From positions 49,411 through 113,410 of the forward strand of contig VXMF01000035.1 in assembly GCA_009841225.1 (NCBI GenBank): 64,000 bases of DNA. Reading direction: 5' to 3'. The translations under genes and the position numbers were made by a program. The stretch comes from Terriglobia bacterium. Its GTDB lineage: Bacteria; Acidobacteriota; Terriglobia; Bryobacterales; UBA6623. Of the stretch, positions 52,032-62,000 are shown piece after piece. Under the pieces are notes generated by a model, which saw only the letters and a list, made by a program, of their open reading frames with translations, had not been told where the DNA came from and searched no databases. Within the stretch, counting starts at the first letter, position 1, and the number at the start of each line of letters is the position of its first letter.

Positions 52032-53744
52032 ATGTTGCAAACGATCGCGCGTGGCCGAGACGCCTACGACGCCGTCATCGTTGGTTCTGGCGCCACCGGA
52101 GGGGTGGCCGCCTGGCAACTTGCAGAAGCCGGCCTGAAGGTCTGCGTGCTCGAGGCCGGTCCGAAGATCACGGACGCGGATTTCACCGAGCACGTAATGC
52201 CGTACGACCTGAAGTATCGCGGGAACTCCTCGGGGTACGTTGGCGGGATCCCCAAGTCTCCCGATCTAATGCGCAACCGCCCGATTCAAGGGCTGGTGTA
52301 TGCGTGCCGGGAGTCGAACTACAAGTGGTTTGCCGACGATATCCGGAATCCCTACCAAACGCCGGGTGACAGCTCGTTCCACTGGATCCGCATGCGCGTG
52401 CTTGGCGGACGCTCCCTGTCTTGGGGCCGTCAGTCGTATCGCATGGGAGACATCGACTTCCGCTGCGCCGATCGCGATGGCTATGGCGAGAACTGGGGCA
52501 TCCAATACGCAGACCTGGTTTCGTACTACGAAAAGGTTGAGCGCTACATCGGGATCGCGGGCATTGCCGAGGGCCTGGACCAACTCCCCGACAGCGTGTT
52601 CATGCCGCCGATGCCATTCAGCTGCGGGGAGAGTCTCTTCCGCAATCGCCTGCGCGCCCGCATGGGCCGGGTCGCCACTATCGGGCGGACTGCGATCATC
52701 ACAAAGCCGCTGAACGGTCGCCAGCCCTGCCATTATTGCGGCCCGTGCGAGCAGGGCTGCGTGACGCATTCGTACTACAACAGCCCCACCACCACGCTCA
52801 AGGCGGCTCTGGAGACGGGCAACTGCGACTTGGTCGTGGATGCTGTCGCCAGCCACGTGACGAAGGACCCCAGCACCGGCAAGGCCGCGGGCGTGGCATA
52901 TGTGGACCGCACTACCCGGGTGCCGCGAGAAGTCCGGGGCAAGGTGGTCGTGCTGTGCGCCTCGACGCTGGAATCGACCCGCCTGATGATGCACTCAGCC
53001 GACTATGGGCTCGATTTCAACTCCAGCGGCGTGCTCGGCCGCTACTTGATGGACCACATCTACCAAGGCGGGGCGTCCGGGCTCATGCCCGAGCTGGAAG
53101 CCAAGCCATGGGCTGGCCCACCGGCCCGCCCCAACGGCATCTATGTCCCGCGTTTCCGCAACATCGATCGCACGCACACGAACGGGATGATCCGAGGCTA
53201 TGGATATCAGGGTCGTAGCTCTCCTAGCTTCAAGCTCGGCGCGCCGGGATTCGGAGAGAGCTACAAGCGGGCGGTCCACGATCGTGCGGAGTGGCACACG
53301 AGCATTGGCGCTTGGTGCGAGTCCCTTCCGCGCTACGACAACTACGTCACGCTGAACCGGGACCGGCGGGACGCGTGGGGCATCCCGACACTCGACATCC
53401 ACTTCTCGTGGTCGGACAACGAATTGGCTCTGTGGAATGATGCCCGCGTGCAGGCAGCCGAGATGCTCGAAGCAACCGGCCACAAGGACGTCCGGATGAC
53501 TGGCAGGCCTTCGATCGGCGGATTCTGCATTCACGAGGTCGGCACGGCACGCATGGGCAGCGATCCGCGCAAGTCGGTTCTGAACACTTGGACGCAGGCC
53601 AACGATGTCGACAACGTCTTCGTCACCGACGGAGCGGCTTGGGCGTCGATCGGGTGTCAGAACCCAACGCTGACCATGATGGCCATCACAGCCCGGGCGA
53701 CGGAGTACATCGCCGAAGAGGGCAAGAAGGGGCGCTGGGCCTAG
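52032..53744 (+). CDS. GMC oxidoreductase with a Cys cluster
   Basis: A 570-residue FAD-dependent glucose-methanol-choline oxidoreductase. ATG 52032 lies 7 bases after TAGACT. The FAD site VIVGSGATGGVAAWQLAEAG (16-35) and ADP-binding VCVLEAG are at the N-terminus; SLSWGRQSYRM and the GMC C-terminal block NVFVTDGAAWASIGCQNPTLT (catalytic His/Asn region, with TLT) are present. Residues 231-243 read QPCHYCGPCEQGC: four Cys (233, 236, 239, 243) spaced like the 3Fe-4S site of membrane-type FAD dehydrogenases, which suggests an Fe-S cluster and electron transfer out of the enzyme. No small gluconate-2-dehydrogenase-type subunit adjoins it. Substrate unknown. Confidence 0.88.
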   Translation: MLQTIARGRDAYDAVIVGSGATGGVAAWQLAEAGLKVCVLEAGPKITDADFTEHVMPYDLKYRGNSSGYVGGIPKSPDLMRNRPIQGLVYACRESNYKWFADDIRNPYQTPGDSSFHWIRMRVLGGRSLSWGRQSYRMGDIDFRCADRDGYGENWGIQYADLVSYYEKVERYIGIAGIAEGLDQLPDSVFMPPMPFSCGESLFRNRLRARMGRVATIGRTAIITKPLNGRQPCHYCGPCEQGCVTHSYYNSPTTTLKAALETGNCDLVVDAVASHVTKDPSTGKAAGVAYVDRTTRVPREVRGKVVVLCASTLESTRLMMHSADYGLDFNSSGVLGRYLMDHIYQGGASGLMPELEAKPWAGPPARPNGIYVPRFRNIDRTHTNGMIRGYGYQGRSSPSFKLGAPGFGESYKRAVHDRAEWHTSIGAWCESLPRYDNYVTLNRDRRDAWGIPTLDIHFSWSDNELALWNDARVQAAEMLEATGHKDVRMTGRPSIGGFCIHEVGTARMGSDPRKSVLNTWTQANDVDNVFVTDGAAWASIGCQNPTLTMMAITARATEYIAEEGKKGRWA

Positions 53745-53817
53745 CCCTGCGGAGAGCGGTCAGGCGGCAGTCAAAATACCACGGGCACCCGGTGCCCGGA
53801 TCGGCGACCGGCCGGCT

Positions 53818-54006
53818 CTATGAGTCGGTTCCTGCCGATTCCTCTTGGTCGGCAGCTTTGTGCAGGGCCTGCAAGTCCACGATGCGGTGTGCGTGTTCCT
53901 GTTGTCTACGCTGAAGGTCCGCTGCAAGCCGCGTGACGTCGTATCCGCACTCCCGAGCCATGGCTTCCTTGACCCGCCACAGTTCCTCAATCACCTCATC
54001 CGCCAT
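53818..54006 (-). CDS. Small protein partnered with PIN toxin
   Basis: A 62-residue helical protein: MADEVIEELWRVKEAMAREC, then a helix with DVTRLAADLQRRQQEHAHRI and VDLQALHKAADQEESAG. Such short proteins recur downstream of PIN genes and may be their antitoxins, but no known DNA-binding fold is visible. It overlaps the PIN gene by 11 bases, so the pair is cotranscribed. The toxin comes first, reversing the usual order. Confidence 0.7.
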   Translation of the reverse strand: MADEVIEELWRVKEAMARECGYDVTRLAADLQRRQQEHAHRIVDLQALHKAADQEESAGTDS

Positions 54007-54487
54007 CGCCTAATCCTAGCATCAGTTCCCGTGGTGTGCAGATCTCGGGACAAGCGTAACCCAGCCGGCTGCATGCGTCTCGCATGGTTGGCTTTGTTAT
54101 CGCGTTGTCAAGATGCTTGTAGTTCCATGTCAGCAAGTAGTCGATGCCGTGTACCGCTGCATGAGCGACGTGGAGCGCATCGTTCAATGCCTTCTCGGGA
54201 AGAGCTCCAGCCCGCAAGAGCGAAGAGGCCAGCGCTCTCACCACGTCCGTCATAGGTAGGATCGGGACCTCTGACAACGCAGCTAGTCTACGTCTACGCG
54301 CCCCCTGATCTCCCCGGTCAGCCTCTTGGATGGTGATCTCGGATGTATATAAATCGAATCCGCTCTTTTGTTCCTCCCACCAGTCGATAGTGATCTTTTG
54401 GCAGGCGGCCGCCAACAGATCCGTCGTCGGTCGAGCGGTCAGGTAGGATACCACCGACGTTTCGATATAGACCGTATTCTGGGCCAT
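53996..54487 (-). CDS. PIN-domain (VapC-like) toxin
   Basis: A 163-residue PIN protein, complete. Asp/Glu ligands are in VYIETSVVSYLTARPTTDLL (Glu9 replaces the usual Asp), ITIQEADRGD, LNDALHVAHAAVHGIDYLLT (Asp) and WNYKHLDNA (Asp). The longer insert between the first strand and helix matches the PIN subgroup with an IETS start. It is likely an RNase toxin; its partner is the 62-residue gene downstream. It is separated from the DUF971 gene by 35 bases on the same strand. Confidence 0.85.
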   Translation of the reverse strand: MAQNTVYIETSVVSYLTARPTTDLLAAACQKITIDWWEEQKSGFDLYTSEITIQEADRGDQGARRRRLAALSEVPILPMTDVVRALASSLLRAGALPEKALNDALHVAHAAVHGIDYLLTWNYKHLDNAITKPTMRDACSRLGYACPEICTPRELMLGLGDGG

Positions 54488-54522
54488 CGGTGTGTCCAGC
54501 GGTCCATCCTAGCAATGGACAC

Positions 54523-54867
54523 TCACGAGTCCAGCGTCGCCGGTTTCGGGAGCTGGCGCACCTGAGGAAGCAGGTCGTATAGCCGTTCCCAAGTGTAGAT
54601 GCCAGTGGAATGCCCGTCGCTCCAGAAGATCTGGATCGCGTAGCGGCCCACTGGTTCGATCTTGGTGGGGTAGACCAAGATCGGCAGGACACTCTCGCCC
54701 ACGATGCGCTTCCCGGTGATTTCGTCTACGCAGGTCGCACAGGGGCACTGGCCGCGCAGGAAGCGGGCCGGGTACACGGCCTCTTCGCCCGAACTCCAGC
54801 GGATCTGGATGTCGTGCGCGCCGTGGCGGTTGATTTCCAGAGGGCGGTTGAGGGCGCTGTCTGCCAC
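54523..54867 (-). CDS. DUF971 protein (gamma-butyrobetaine hydroxylase-like N-terminal domain)
   Basis: A 114-residue protein matching DUF971: DIQIRWSSGEEAVYPARFLR, GQCPCATCVDE with two Cys (CPCATC) and IEPVGRYAIQIFWSDGHSTG, LYDLLPQ. This small fold is usually seen fused to or near dioxygenases and Fe-S biogenesis genes; function is not established. It lies 40 bases after the sulfatase on the same strand and before the PIN gene. Confidence 0.85.
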   Translation of the reverse strand: MADSALNRPLEINRHGAHDIQIRWSSGEEAVYPARFLRGQCPCATCVDEITGKRIVGESVLPILVYPTKIEPVGRYAIQIFWSDGHSTGIYTWERLYDLLPQVRQLPKPATLDS

Positions 54868-54906
54868 GTAACCCCACTTTGAGTGTATGGCAGAGCGATC
54901 TTGGCC

Positions 54907-56283
54907 TCAGTAGTTTTTGAACGGCCCCCTGGGATCCGCAGCCGCCATTTCCTGCACCCAGTCCCGGTAGGCGCGTCGCACGCGCTTGTAAACATCGGGG
55001 AGTTCTTTGGTGAGGTCGTTGCTCTCCGCAACGTCTTCCGAGAGGTCGAAGAGTCCGCCGCCCCTCCTCGAATGCACCAGTTTCCAGTGGCCCAGCCGGG
55101 CTCCATATTCGCCCTGGCGCTCCCAAAACATGCTCTCCCGCTCCGATTTGGCTCGCCCTTGAAGTACGGGGAGCATGTCGAAGCCGTCAAACTCGACCTC
55201 TTCAGGAAGGGAAGCGCCCGAGGCCTTGACCAGCATCGGAAAGACTTCCAAGGCGGTGAGAAATTCGTCGGACACGATACCGGGAGCGATCTTTCCGGGC
55301 CAGCGCATCAGGAACGGGACCCTCACGCCGCCCTCGAACATCTGTGCCTTGCGGCCCCGCAGCGGGCCGGAGTCGCCCCCTCCTCCAGCGCCGTTGTCAG
55401 AGACGAAGATGACGATGGTGTCCTGTCGCAGCCCGTGCTCGTCGATCCGATCCAGGACACGTCCGATCGAGCTGTCCATGCAGGTGACCGCCGCCATGAA
55501 CTTGTGGCGGCGCTCAGCTGCGAGGCCATCGGGCGAAGGGTATTGGTCCAAGCACTCGCCCGGGGCTTGCACGAAGCCCCGGACGCCGCGATCCAGGCTT
55601 GATGCTCCGTGCGGTGCGTTGTACGAAAGGTAAACGAAGAAGGGATCGGCCTTGTGCTCGTCGATAAAGCGCAGCGTCTCGCGTTCGAACAGTTCGGTGG
55701 TGTAGCGGCCCTTGTCCTCTTCCGTGGGAGAATTGCGCCGGTACATCGACGGCACTCCGTAGCGCTCGTGGGTCCAGTAGTCGATGCCGGTATTGACGAA
55801 TCCGTAGAAGTCGTCGAAGCCTCGTTGCAGCGGCAGATAGCGCTTGAGGGAGCCGAGATCCCACTTGCCGAACATTCCGGTGGCGTACCCGGCTGCGGAC
55901 AGCACTTGCGAAAGCAGGATCTCCCGCGTGTCCGTCCCTAGGATCCGCTCGGGGCTGATCGCGTATTCGTAGAGCGGATAGCGATAGCCATCGTTCACCC
56001 TGTCGTTGCGGAAGTTGTCGTAGGTTCCGTTGCGTTGCGGATAGCGGCCAGTGAGCAACGCGACTCGGGACGGGGTGCAGGCAGGCCACGCAGCGTAGTA
56101 GCTGGTGAGCCGGACTCCCTCCGCCGCCAGCCTGTCAAGCCGGGGCGTGAGGATATCGCTGCTGCCCATCGAGCCGAGGTCCATATAGCCCTGGTCGTCA
56201 GAGACGATCAGCAGTATGTTGGGCTGGCGGGCCGCCGACACGCTCGTGGCCAGTAGCGCGAACACGGCGAGGTAGCGATTCAT
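54907..56283 (-). CDS. Exported sulfatase (FGly motif CTPSR)
   Basis: A 458-residue sulfatase. The signal peptide starts at ATG 56283 (MNRYLAVFALLATSVSA); ATG 56292 is also possible, while the open frame extends to 56712 through the neighbouring gene. NILLIVSDDQGYMDLGSMG holds the metal ligands; WPACTPSRVALLTGRYPQRN (67-86) has the canonical C-x-P-S-R, Cys69. FVYLSYNAPHGASS and VIFVSDNGAGGG are later blocks, and the C-terminus has a short GPFKNY tail. It is directly after the AGCS symporter stop region, overlapping none. Substrate unknown. Confidence 0.93.
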   Translation of the reverse strand: MNRYLAVFALLATSVSAARQPNILLIVSDDQGYMDLGSMGSSDILTPRLDRLAAEGVRLTSYYAAWPACTPSRVALLTGRYPQRNGTYDNFRNDRVNDGYRYPLYEYAISPERILGTDTREILLSQVLSAAGYATGMFGKWDLGSLKRYLPLQRGFDDFYGFVNTGIDYWTHERYGVPSMYRRNSPTEEDKGRYTTELFERETLRFIDEHKADPFFVYLSYNAPHGASSLDRGVRGFVQAPGECLDQYPSPDGLAAERRHKFMAAVTCMDSSIGRVLDRIDEHGLRQDTIVIFVSDNGAGGGGDSGPLRGRKAQMFEGGVRVPFLMRWPGKIAPGIVSDEFLTALEVFPMLVKASGASLPEEVEFDGFDMLPVLQGRAKSERESMFWERQGEYGARLGHWKLVHSRRGGGLFDLSEDVAESNDLTKELPDVYKRVRRAYRDWVQEMAAADPRGPFKNY

Positions 56284-56336
56284 CGAGCCCATTGTAGGCA
56301 GCCCGCCTGACGAGCCACTTGGGGCCAGATGTCGGA

Positions 56337-57713
56337 CTAGCCAGTCCCGGCCGTCATTTCCCTGAAGTACCTGCGAGCTTCCTTCATCACAAAGGGGGCG
56401 AGGATCAGCGATGAGGTCATAGTGGGGATCGACATCAGACCGTACATGCCGTCGATGAAGTCGAGCACTGCCGTGACAGATGTCACGGACGAGATCAGGA
56501 TCGATGCCACGTAGATGTACCGGTATAACGACTGGCGCTCCGCCCCGACCAAGAAACCTAGAGACTTCTCGCCGTAGTAGCCGCACGACAGGGTGGTTGA
56601 AAAGCCAAAGAAGATCGCGCAGGTGAACAGCACGTAGGTTCCGATGCCGGGCAGTACCTGCTCGAAGGATGCGAGCGTCACCGACACGCCCTCGGCCTCG
56701 AAGTTCGTCCACGTGCCCGTGCTCAGGATGATCAGGGCAGTCGAGGTGCAGATGATCAACGTGTCGATGATCGGGCCGAGCATCGCCACGAGACCCTCTC
56801 GGACGGGCTCGTCGGTCTTGGCCGCGCCGTGCGCGAGCGCCTCGGACCCGACTCCGGCTTCGTTCGAAAAGGCGGCCCGGCGCACTCCGGTCACGATTAC
56901 GCCCCAGACCGCTCCCCCGGCGACCGCGTCTCCGGTGAACGCGTCCTTGAAGATCAGGGCGAGGGCCGCGGGGAGGGACGGCAGGTTGGAGGCCAGGATC
57001 ACGGCGGCGCTGGCAACGTAGAGCACGACCATGGCCGGGACCATCTTGGCCGCCACCAATCCCACGCGCTTGATGCCGCCGATCTGGACCGCGCCCGCCG
57101 CGATCGCTACGACAACGCCGAGCGCGAGGTTAAAGACCCAAGCATCGGACGAGTCAGTGACCCAGCCGAGCGGAATTGCCACGGTCTCCCGGGCGATGCG
57201 CACGAGCTGGTTGACCTGGAACATCGGCAGCGTGCCGCACAGTGCGCAGAACGAGAAGAACAAGGCGAGCGGCTTCCAGCGCTTCCCGAGGCCGTACAAG
57301 ATGAAATACATCGGCCCGCCCTGAATCTCTCCGCGGCTGTCAGGGCCTCGGTATTGAATCGACAGCGAACAGGTGAAGAACTTGGTGGCGATTCCGACGA
57401 AGGCACATACCCACATCCAGAAGATCGCACCCGGGCCGCCGGTTTGGATCGCGACTGCGACACCGGCGATGTTCGCCATCCCGATCGTGCCCGCAAGGGC
57501 GCTGCTAAGTGCCTGAAAATGCGAAACCTGACCGGTTGCAGAAGCGGAGTCGTAGTGCCCGAGCAGGATCTTGAGCGCGTGCTTGAGGTGCCAGAACGGA
57601 AGCAGCCGCGAGTACAGGAAAAAGTAGCACCCGCCCCCGATGAGCAGAAACAGCACCACCGGCCCCCAGGCGAAGGAGGCAAACGCCGACAGGGCGTTTT
57701 CGATCCCGGTCAC
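56337..57713 (-). CDS. Sodium:alanine symporter (AGCS family)
   Basis: A 458-residue inner-membrane Na+/amino-acid symporter. The GTG at 57713 starts near the first helix and lies 6 bases after TATGCT. FQALSSALAGTIGMANIAGV (binding site), IFWMWVCAFVGIATKFFTCS, and the AFSNEAGVGSEALAHGAAKT and FGFSTTLSCGYYGEKSLGFL segments are typical of AGCS. About eleven helices are present. The gene is divergent from the exported protein at 57938 and ends 54 bases before the sulfatase start. Confidence 0.9.
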   Translation of the reverse strand: MTGIENALSAFASFAWGPVVLFLLIGGGCYFFLYSRLLPFWHLKHALKILLGHYDSASATGQVSHFQALSSALAGTIGMANIAGVAVAIQTGGPGAIFWMWVCAFVGIATKFFTCSLSIQYRGPDSRGEIQGGPMYFILYGLGKRWKPLALFFSFCALCGTLPMFQVNQLVRIARETVAIPLGWVTDSSDAWVFNLALGVVVAIAAGAVQIGGIKRVGLVAAKMVPAMVVLYVASAAVILASNLPSLPAALALIFKDAFTGDAVAGGAVWGVIVTGVRRAAFSNEAGVGSEALAHGAAKTDEPVREGLVAMLGPIIDTLIICTSTALIILSTGTWTNFEAEGVSVTLASFEQVLPGIGTYVLFTCAIFFGFSTTLSCGYYGEKSLGFLVGAERQSLYRYIYVASILISSVTSVTAVLDFIDGMYGLMSIPTMTSSLILAPFVMKEARRYFREMTAGTG

Positions 57714-57937
57714 CCCATCAGCATATATGCCAGCACGCCAGCCCGACCCAGCGGCGACTTCGGGCTGGCAGGCCCGTTGAGGATCGCGGCTTCCGGAGCC
57801 ATCCATGCGCGATGCCCTCGTTTCGCGTAAACTCTTGGCAGAGCGCGGGCGGCCCGCCTGAGATCGAAGTTCCGGCGTCTTGGAACTGGCGTATCGCGGG
57901 AAATGTGCTTACAGGTACTGGAGATCGAGAGGAATCT

Positions 57938-58993
57938 ATGACGCGTCGAATCACTTTGGGACTGAGCCCTTTGCTGCTGGGATGGACGCTTGCCGTGGCC
58001 GCGGAGATCCCGCGGACTCCGTCGGGCAAACCGGACCTGTCCGGGACGTATGACATAGCTACTCTGACGCCGCTGGAGCGCCCTGAAGAATACGGTGAGC
58101 GGCTAACGCTGACCGAGGACGAGGCGGCTGCCGTCGTCGATCGCGAGGTGGAGCGAAGGGCCCGGCGGAACGCGCCGTCTGATCCCGAGCGCGGCGCCCC
58201 TCCGGACGGCGGGGACGGATCGCCTGGATCGGCGGGGAATGTCGGTGGCTACAACTCGTTCTGGCTGGACAGAGGCAGTGGCGGATTCATGCTGGACGGC
58301 ACTTGGAGGACCTCGATCATTACCGATCCCAAGAACGGCCGCAAGCCACCCATGACTGCTGCGGCAAAACAGCGCGCGGCGGCGCGGGCCGAGCTGTCGC
58401 GTACGAACACCGGCGTCGCCTGGTGGATCGAAGAGGGTCTCGAGCAAGGGCCTTACGACGATCCAGAAATCAGGCCGCTGGCCGAACGCTGCCTGCTGGG
58501 GTTCGGATCGACGGCCGGGCCGCCGATGCTGCCGGTCGCTTACAACAACGTGAAGCGAATCGTGCAGACCGACGATCACGTGATGATCCTGGTCGAAATG
58601 GTTCACGATGTGCGCGTCATACGCATGAACGCCGAGCACGCTCCGGATGACGTGCGGAGCTGGCTCGGCGATTCGATCGGTCGTTGGGAGGGGGACACGC
58701 TGGTCGTGGAGACCACGAACTTCAACGACAGCCCGTCGCTGCCAGGCGCATCGCGCGACCTGCGGGTGACCGAGTGGTTCACGCGGGTGGATCCGCAAAC
58801 GCTGCACTATCGCTTCAGAGTCGAGGACCCGAGCGTCTGGACCGCGCCGTGGAGCGGGGAGTACGTGTGGCCTGCGACCGGAAACCGCGTTTACGAGTAC
58901 GCCTGCCACGAGGCCAACTACTCTTTCGGCGGGATCCTTCGGGGGGCGCGGATCCTTGAAGAGGAACTGCTCGGCAAGAAGGGCGACGACTAG
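57938..58993 (+). CDS. Exported protein of unknown function, common in Acidobacteriota
   Basis: A 351-residue protein with a Sec signal (MTRRITLGLSPLLLGWTLAV, cleavage after AAA or AVA) and a GAGAGGA ribosome-binding site. The mature part includes PRTPSGKPDLSGTYD at the start and SIGRWEGDTLVVETTNFNDS plus WFTRVDPQTLHYRFRVEDP in the second half. Proteins with G-x-W-E-G-D-T-L-V-V-E-T cores are frequent in Acidobacteriota and their function is unknown; the beta pattern suggests a lipocalin or beta-barrel. It precedes the subtilase by 100 bases in the same direction. Confidence 0.8.
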   Translation: MTRRITLGLSPLLLGWTLAVAAEIPRTPSGKPDLSGTYDIATLTPLERPEEYGERLTLTEDEAAAVVDREVERRARRNAPSDPERGAPPDGGDGSPGSAGNVGGYNSFWLDRGSGGFMLDGTWRTSIITDPKNGRKPPMTAAAKQRAAARAELSRTNTGVAWWIEEGLEQGPYDDPEIRPLAERCLLGFGSTAGPPMLPVAYNNVKRIVQTDDHVMILVEMVHDVRVIRMNAEHAPDDVRSWLGDSIGRWEGDTLVVETTNFNDSPSLPGASRDLRVTEWFTRVDPQTLHYRFRVEDPSVWTAPWSGEYVWPATGNRVYEYACHEANYSFGGILRGARILEEELLGKKGDD

Positions 58994-59093
58994 ACTCGAG
59001 CCGAAGAGCGGTTCCCGGATCGCACCGCAGCATCTGGCGGGATCGGCTTTTCCGCACATCAGCGGCGGGGAGTGCCCTAGACTGAGCATACGG

Positions 59094-62000
59094 ATGTGGT
59101 GGCGACGACTACCGCCGTGTGGGGCGCCGGTATTGGCTGTGATTGCGCTCTGGGGCCTGACGCCTTGGGCTGCCGCCCAATCGAACCGGCTTGAAAACTA
59201 CACGGTCCTGCTCGACTCGCCGGCCTCGGGCGAACGGTTGCGAGCGAGGCACGGGATCGATCTGCGCCCCGGCCAGCGCGTCGCGGCGAGCGATTTCGCC
59301 TCTGAGGCGAGCGCCGTTGCTGCGGCCCAAGCGCCCGTCATCGAGGCCCTGAAGGCCGGCGGAGCAGAGGTGACCGGGTCGGTGCAGAACGTGCTCAACG
59401 CGGTATTCATCCGTGCCCGCGCGGGACAGACCGAAGCGTTCTGGGAAATCTCAGGGGTGCGCAGGGTAGAGCCCAGCCGCAATCTGGACTTCACGCTGGA
59501 CAGCGTCAGCGATGTCTTGCAGCTACGCGCGGCGCGAGCTAGGCCAGATGGCACCACGGCCACCGGCGCGGGAATCAAGATAGCCATCATCGATTCGGGG
59601 CTGGATTTTGACCATGCAGCCTTTAGAGACCCCACTCTGGCTGCCGTGGAAGGCTATCCCAAGGCCGAGCCAGAGTTGCTTGAGTATGCCAACAGCAAGG
59701 TACTGGCGGTGCGCAGCTATGTGCACCTGCAGAATTCCCGGGAACCGGCGACCTCAAGCCCCGATGACCTCACGCCTGTCGATTTCAACGGGCACGGGAC
59801 GGCGGTAGCCATGATCGCGGGAGGAAGGCGCATCAACACCCCGGCTGGCCTGGTCCAAGGCATCGCCCCGATGGCGTATCTGGGCGTCTACAAGGTGGGT
59901 GGCACTCCGGGGATCAGCCCAGGGCCCAGCTCACAGTCAGTGATCGCCGCGATTGACGACGCTGTCAAAGATGGCATGGACGTGCTGAACCTGAGTGTCG
60001 GACAGGTGGCGATGCATCCTTGGGAGGTGTTCGGGGACGGCTGCTCCGAAGCCTCCCACACGCCTTGCGACCTGGTGGCTTTGGCGGCGCAAAGTGCTGT
60101 GGCCGATTTCGGACGCTTGGTCGTCGCCGCAGCGGGCAACGACGGCCAGACCGGCGGTCAATCCCATCCCGCCCGCAACACGGTGGCGTCCCCGGGGTAT
60201 GCTCCGGATGTCATCTCGGTGGCCGCAACCTCCAATTCGAGGCGCTTCGAGCAGAGGGTGCGAGCCGCGGGAGCTTCGTACCGAGCCCTGTCCGGCACAG
60301 GACCAAGCCCGGGACCGCAGCTGACTGCGACGGGCGCGCTCGCCGAGCCGTTCGGTGACCGGCAAGGTTGCGCTCCGTACGCGACCGGGGCGCTTGCGGA
60401 TCGAATCGTAGTGGTTGAATTCGGCGGCTGCGGGCCCGTCGACAAGGTAGAGGCTGCCGATGCGGCAGGCGCCGCTGGCGTGATCGTCTTCCACAGCGAT
60501 CCGACAGGGGACCTGCTGCAGATGGGCGGTCTTGAAGACACCGACATCCCGGCGTACTTCATCTCCGCCGAGGATGGCGCAACGCTGGCCTCCAGACTTG
60601 GCTCCGATCCGCCTCAGCAGCCGCTGGCAGTCACGCTGGTTGCCTCCCGGGTGACTCGGCGGATCGATTGGACCCAAGTGGCGCCGTTCAGTTCGAGAGG
60701 GCCGACTCCGGGGCTGCTCCCGAAGCCCGATATCGCCGCTCCCGGCGCCCCAGTCTTCGCGATTGCCGGCGGGACCGCGGGAACGACGCGGGGCGGCTAC
60801 CAGCAGGTGCGGGGGACGAGCTTCTCCGCCGCCGCTGTCAGCGGCGCTGCGGCGCTTGTCTGGCAGCTGCACCCGGATTGGACCGCGCGGGAGGTCGCCT
60901 CTGCCCTGATCAACACTGCAAGTACAACAGTGGTCGAAGGCGGCGAAATCGCCCGCGTTGGCTCGGTTGGCTCGGGCCTGCTGAGTTTCGAGTCCGCCTT
61001 CGACCCGATCGCCACGGTCGTGCCGGCAAACATCGGCTTCGGACGCTTCACGGGAGAAACCCTGCCCGAGTCGCGCGATGTGACCATCACCAACCGCACT
61101 TCGGTGTCCCAGCAGTACCGCATCGAGGTCGTGCAGCGCGATGCGGACGACAACGCGGAAGTGAGTGTGAACGGGTCTGCGGAAACGACGTTTCAGCTTC
61201 AGCCGGACCAGCAGATGGTGCTGAGCGTTGCCCTGGGCGGAACGATGCCCGCCTCGGGATCGTACGAGGGCCATCTCCGGGTGACGCGGCAGGGCAGTGA
61301 CCGCGAGTTGCGCGTGCCGTACCTGTACGTGGTCGGCGATAACCAGCCCGAGGATGCCTTTGCCATCGGCACATCGGTCTACCGCGGCATCGTCGACAAG
61401 CACACACACTTATGGGTGCTTGGAAAGTTCGTGGACCGCTACGGCGCGCCCATTCGGGGCAGGGCGGCGGAGTGGGGATGGCATGAGAGCGACGGTCATC
61501 TGGTCAATTACGACGCGTTCACGACCCAGGCCGGTCTCGCGATTGCCGAGCTTGGATTTGGCGATCCATCCGATGCGCACGTAATCGCGACTGTGACGGT
61601 TGGAGACGTGGACCTGCGCTTCGATCTGTATGCAGATGTTCACGCCCCGCAAATCGAAGGGTTCCTGAATGCCGCAAGCCTCTCCGCCGAAGGGCCTGTC
61701 GCGCCCGGGTCAGTCGCGGCGATCGCCGGGGCGGGGCTGGCGGAATTCGGTGGGCAGGCACCTGCGGGCGAGCCCCCGCTTGCTCTCAAGTCAGTCAGTG
61801 TCAGCTTCGACAAGCGCGATGCAGTAGTCAGTGTCTCGGCGCCGGTCTTCAGCGTTGCTTCGGATCACCTCCAGATTCAGGTTCCGTGGGAGCTGGCTGG
61901 CCTCGGCTCGGCCTACGCCAAGGTTCGCGTGCTGGATCGCTACGGCTTCATATGGACCTCGGAGCCGTTCCAGGTCAACCTAGCTGACGTTGCTCCGGGC

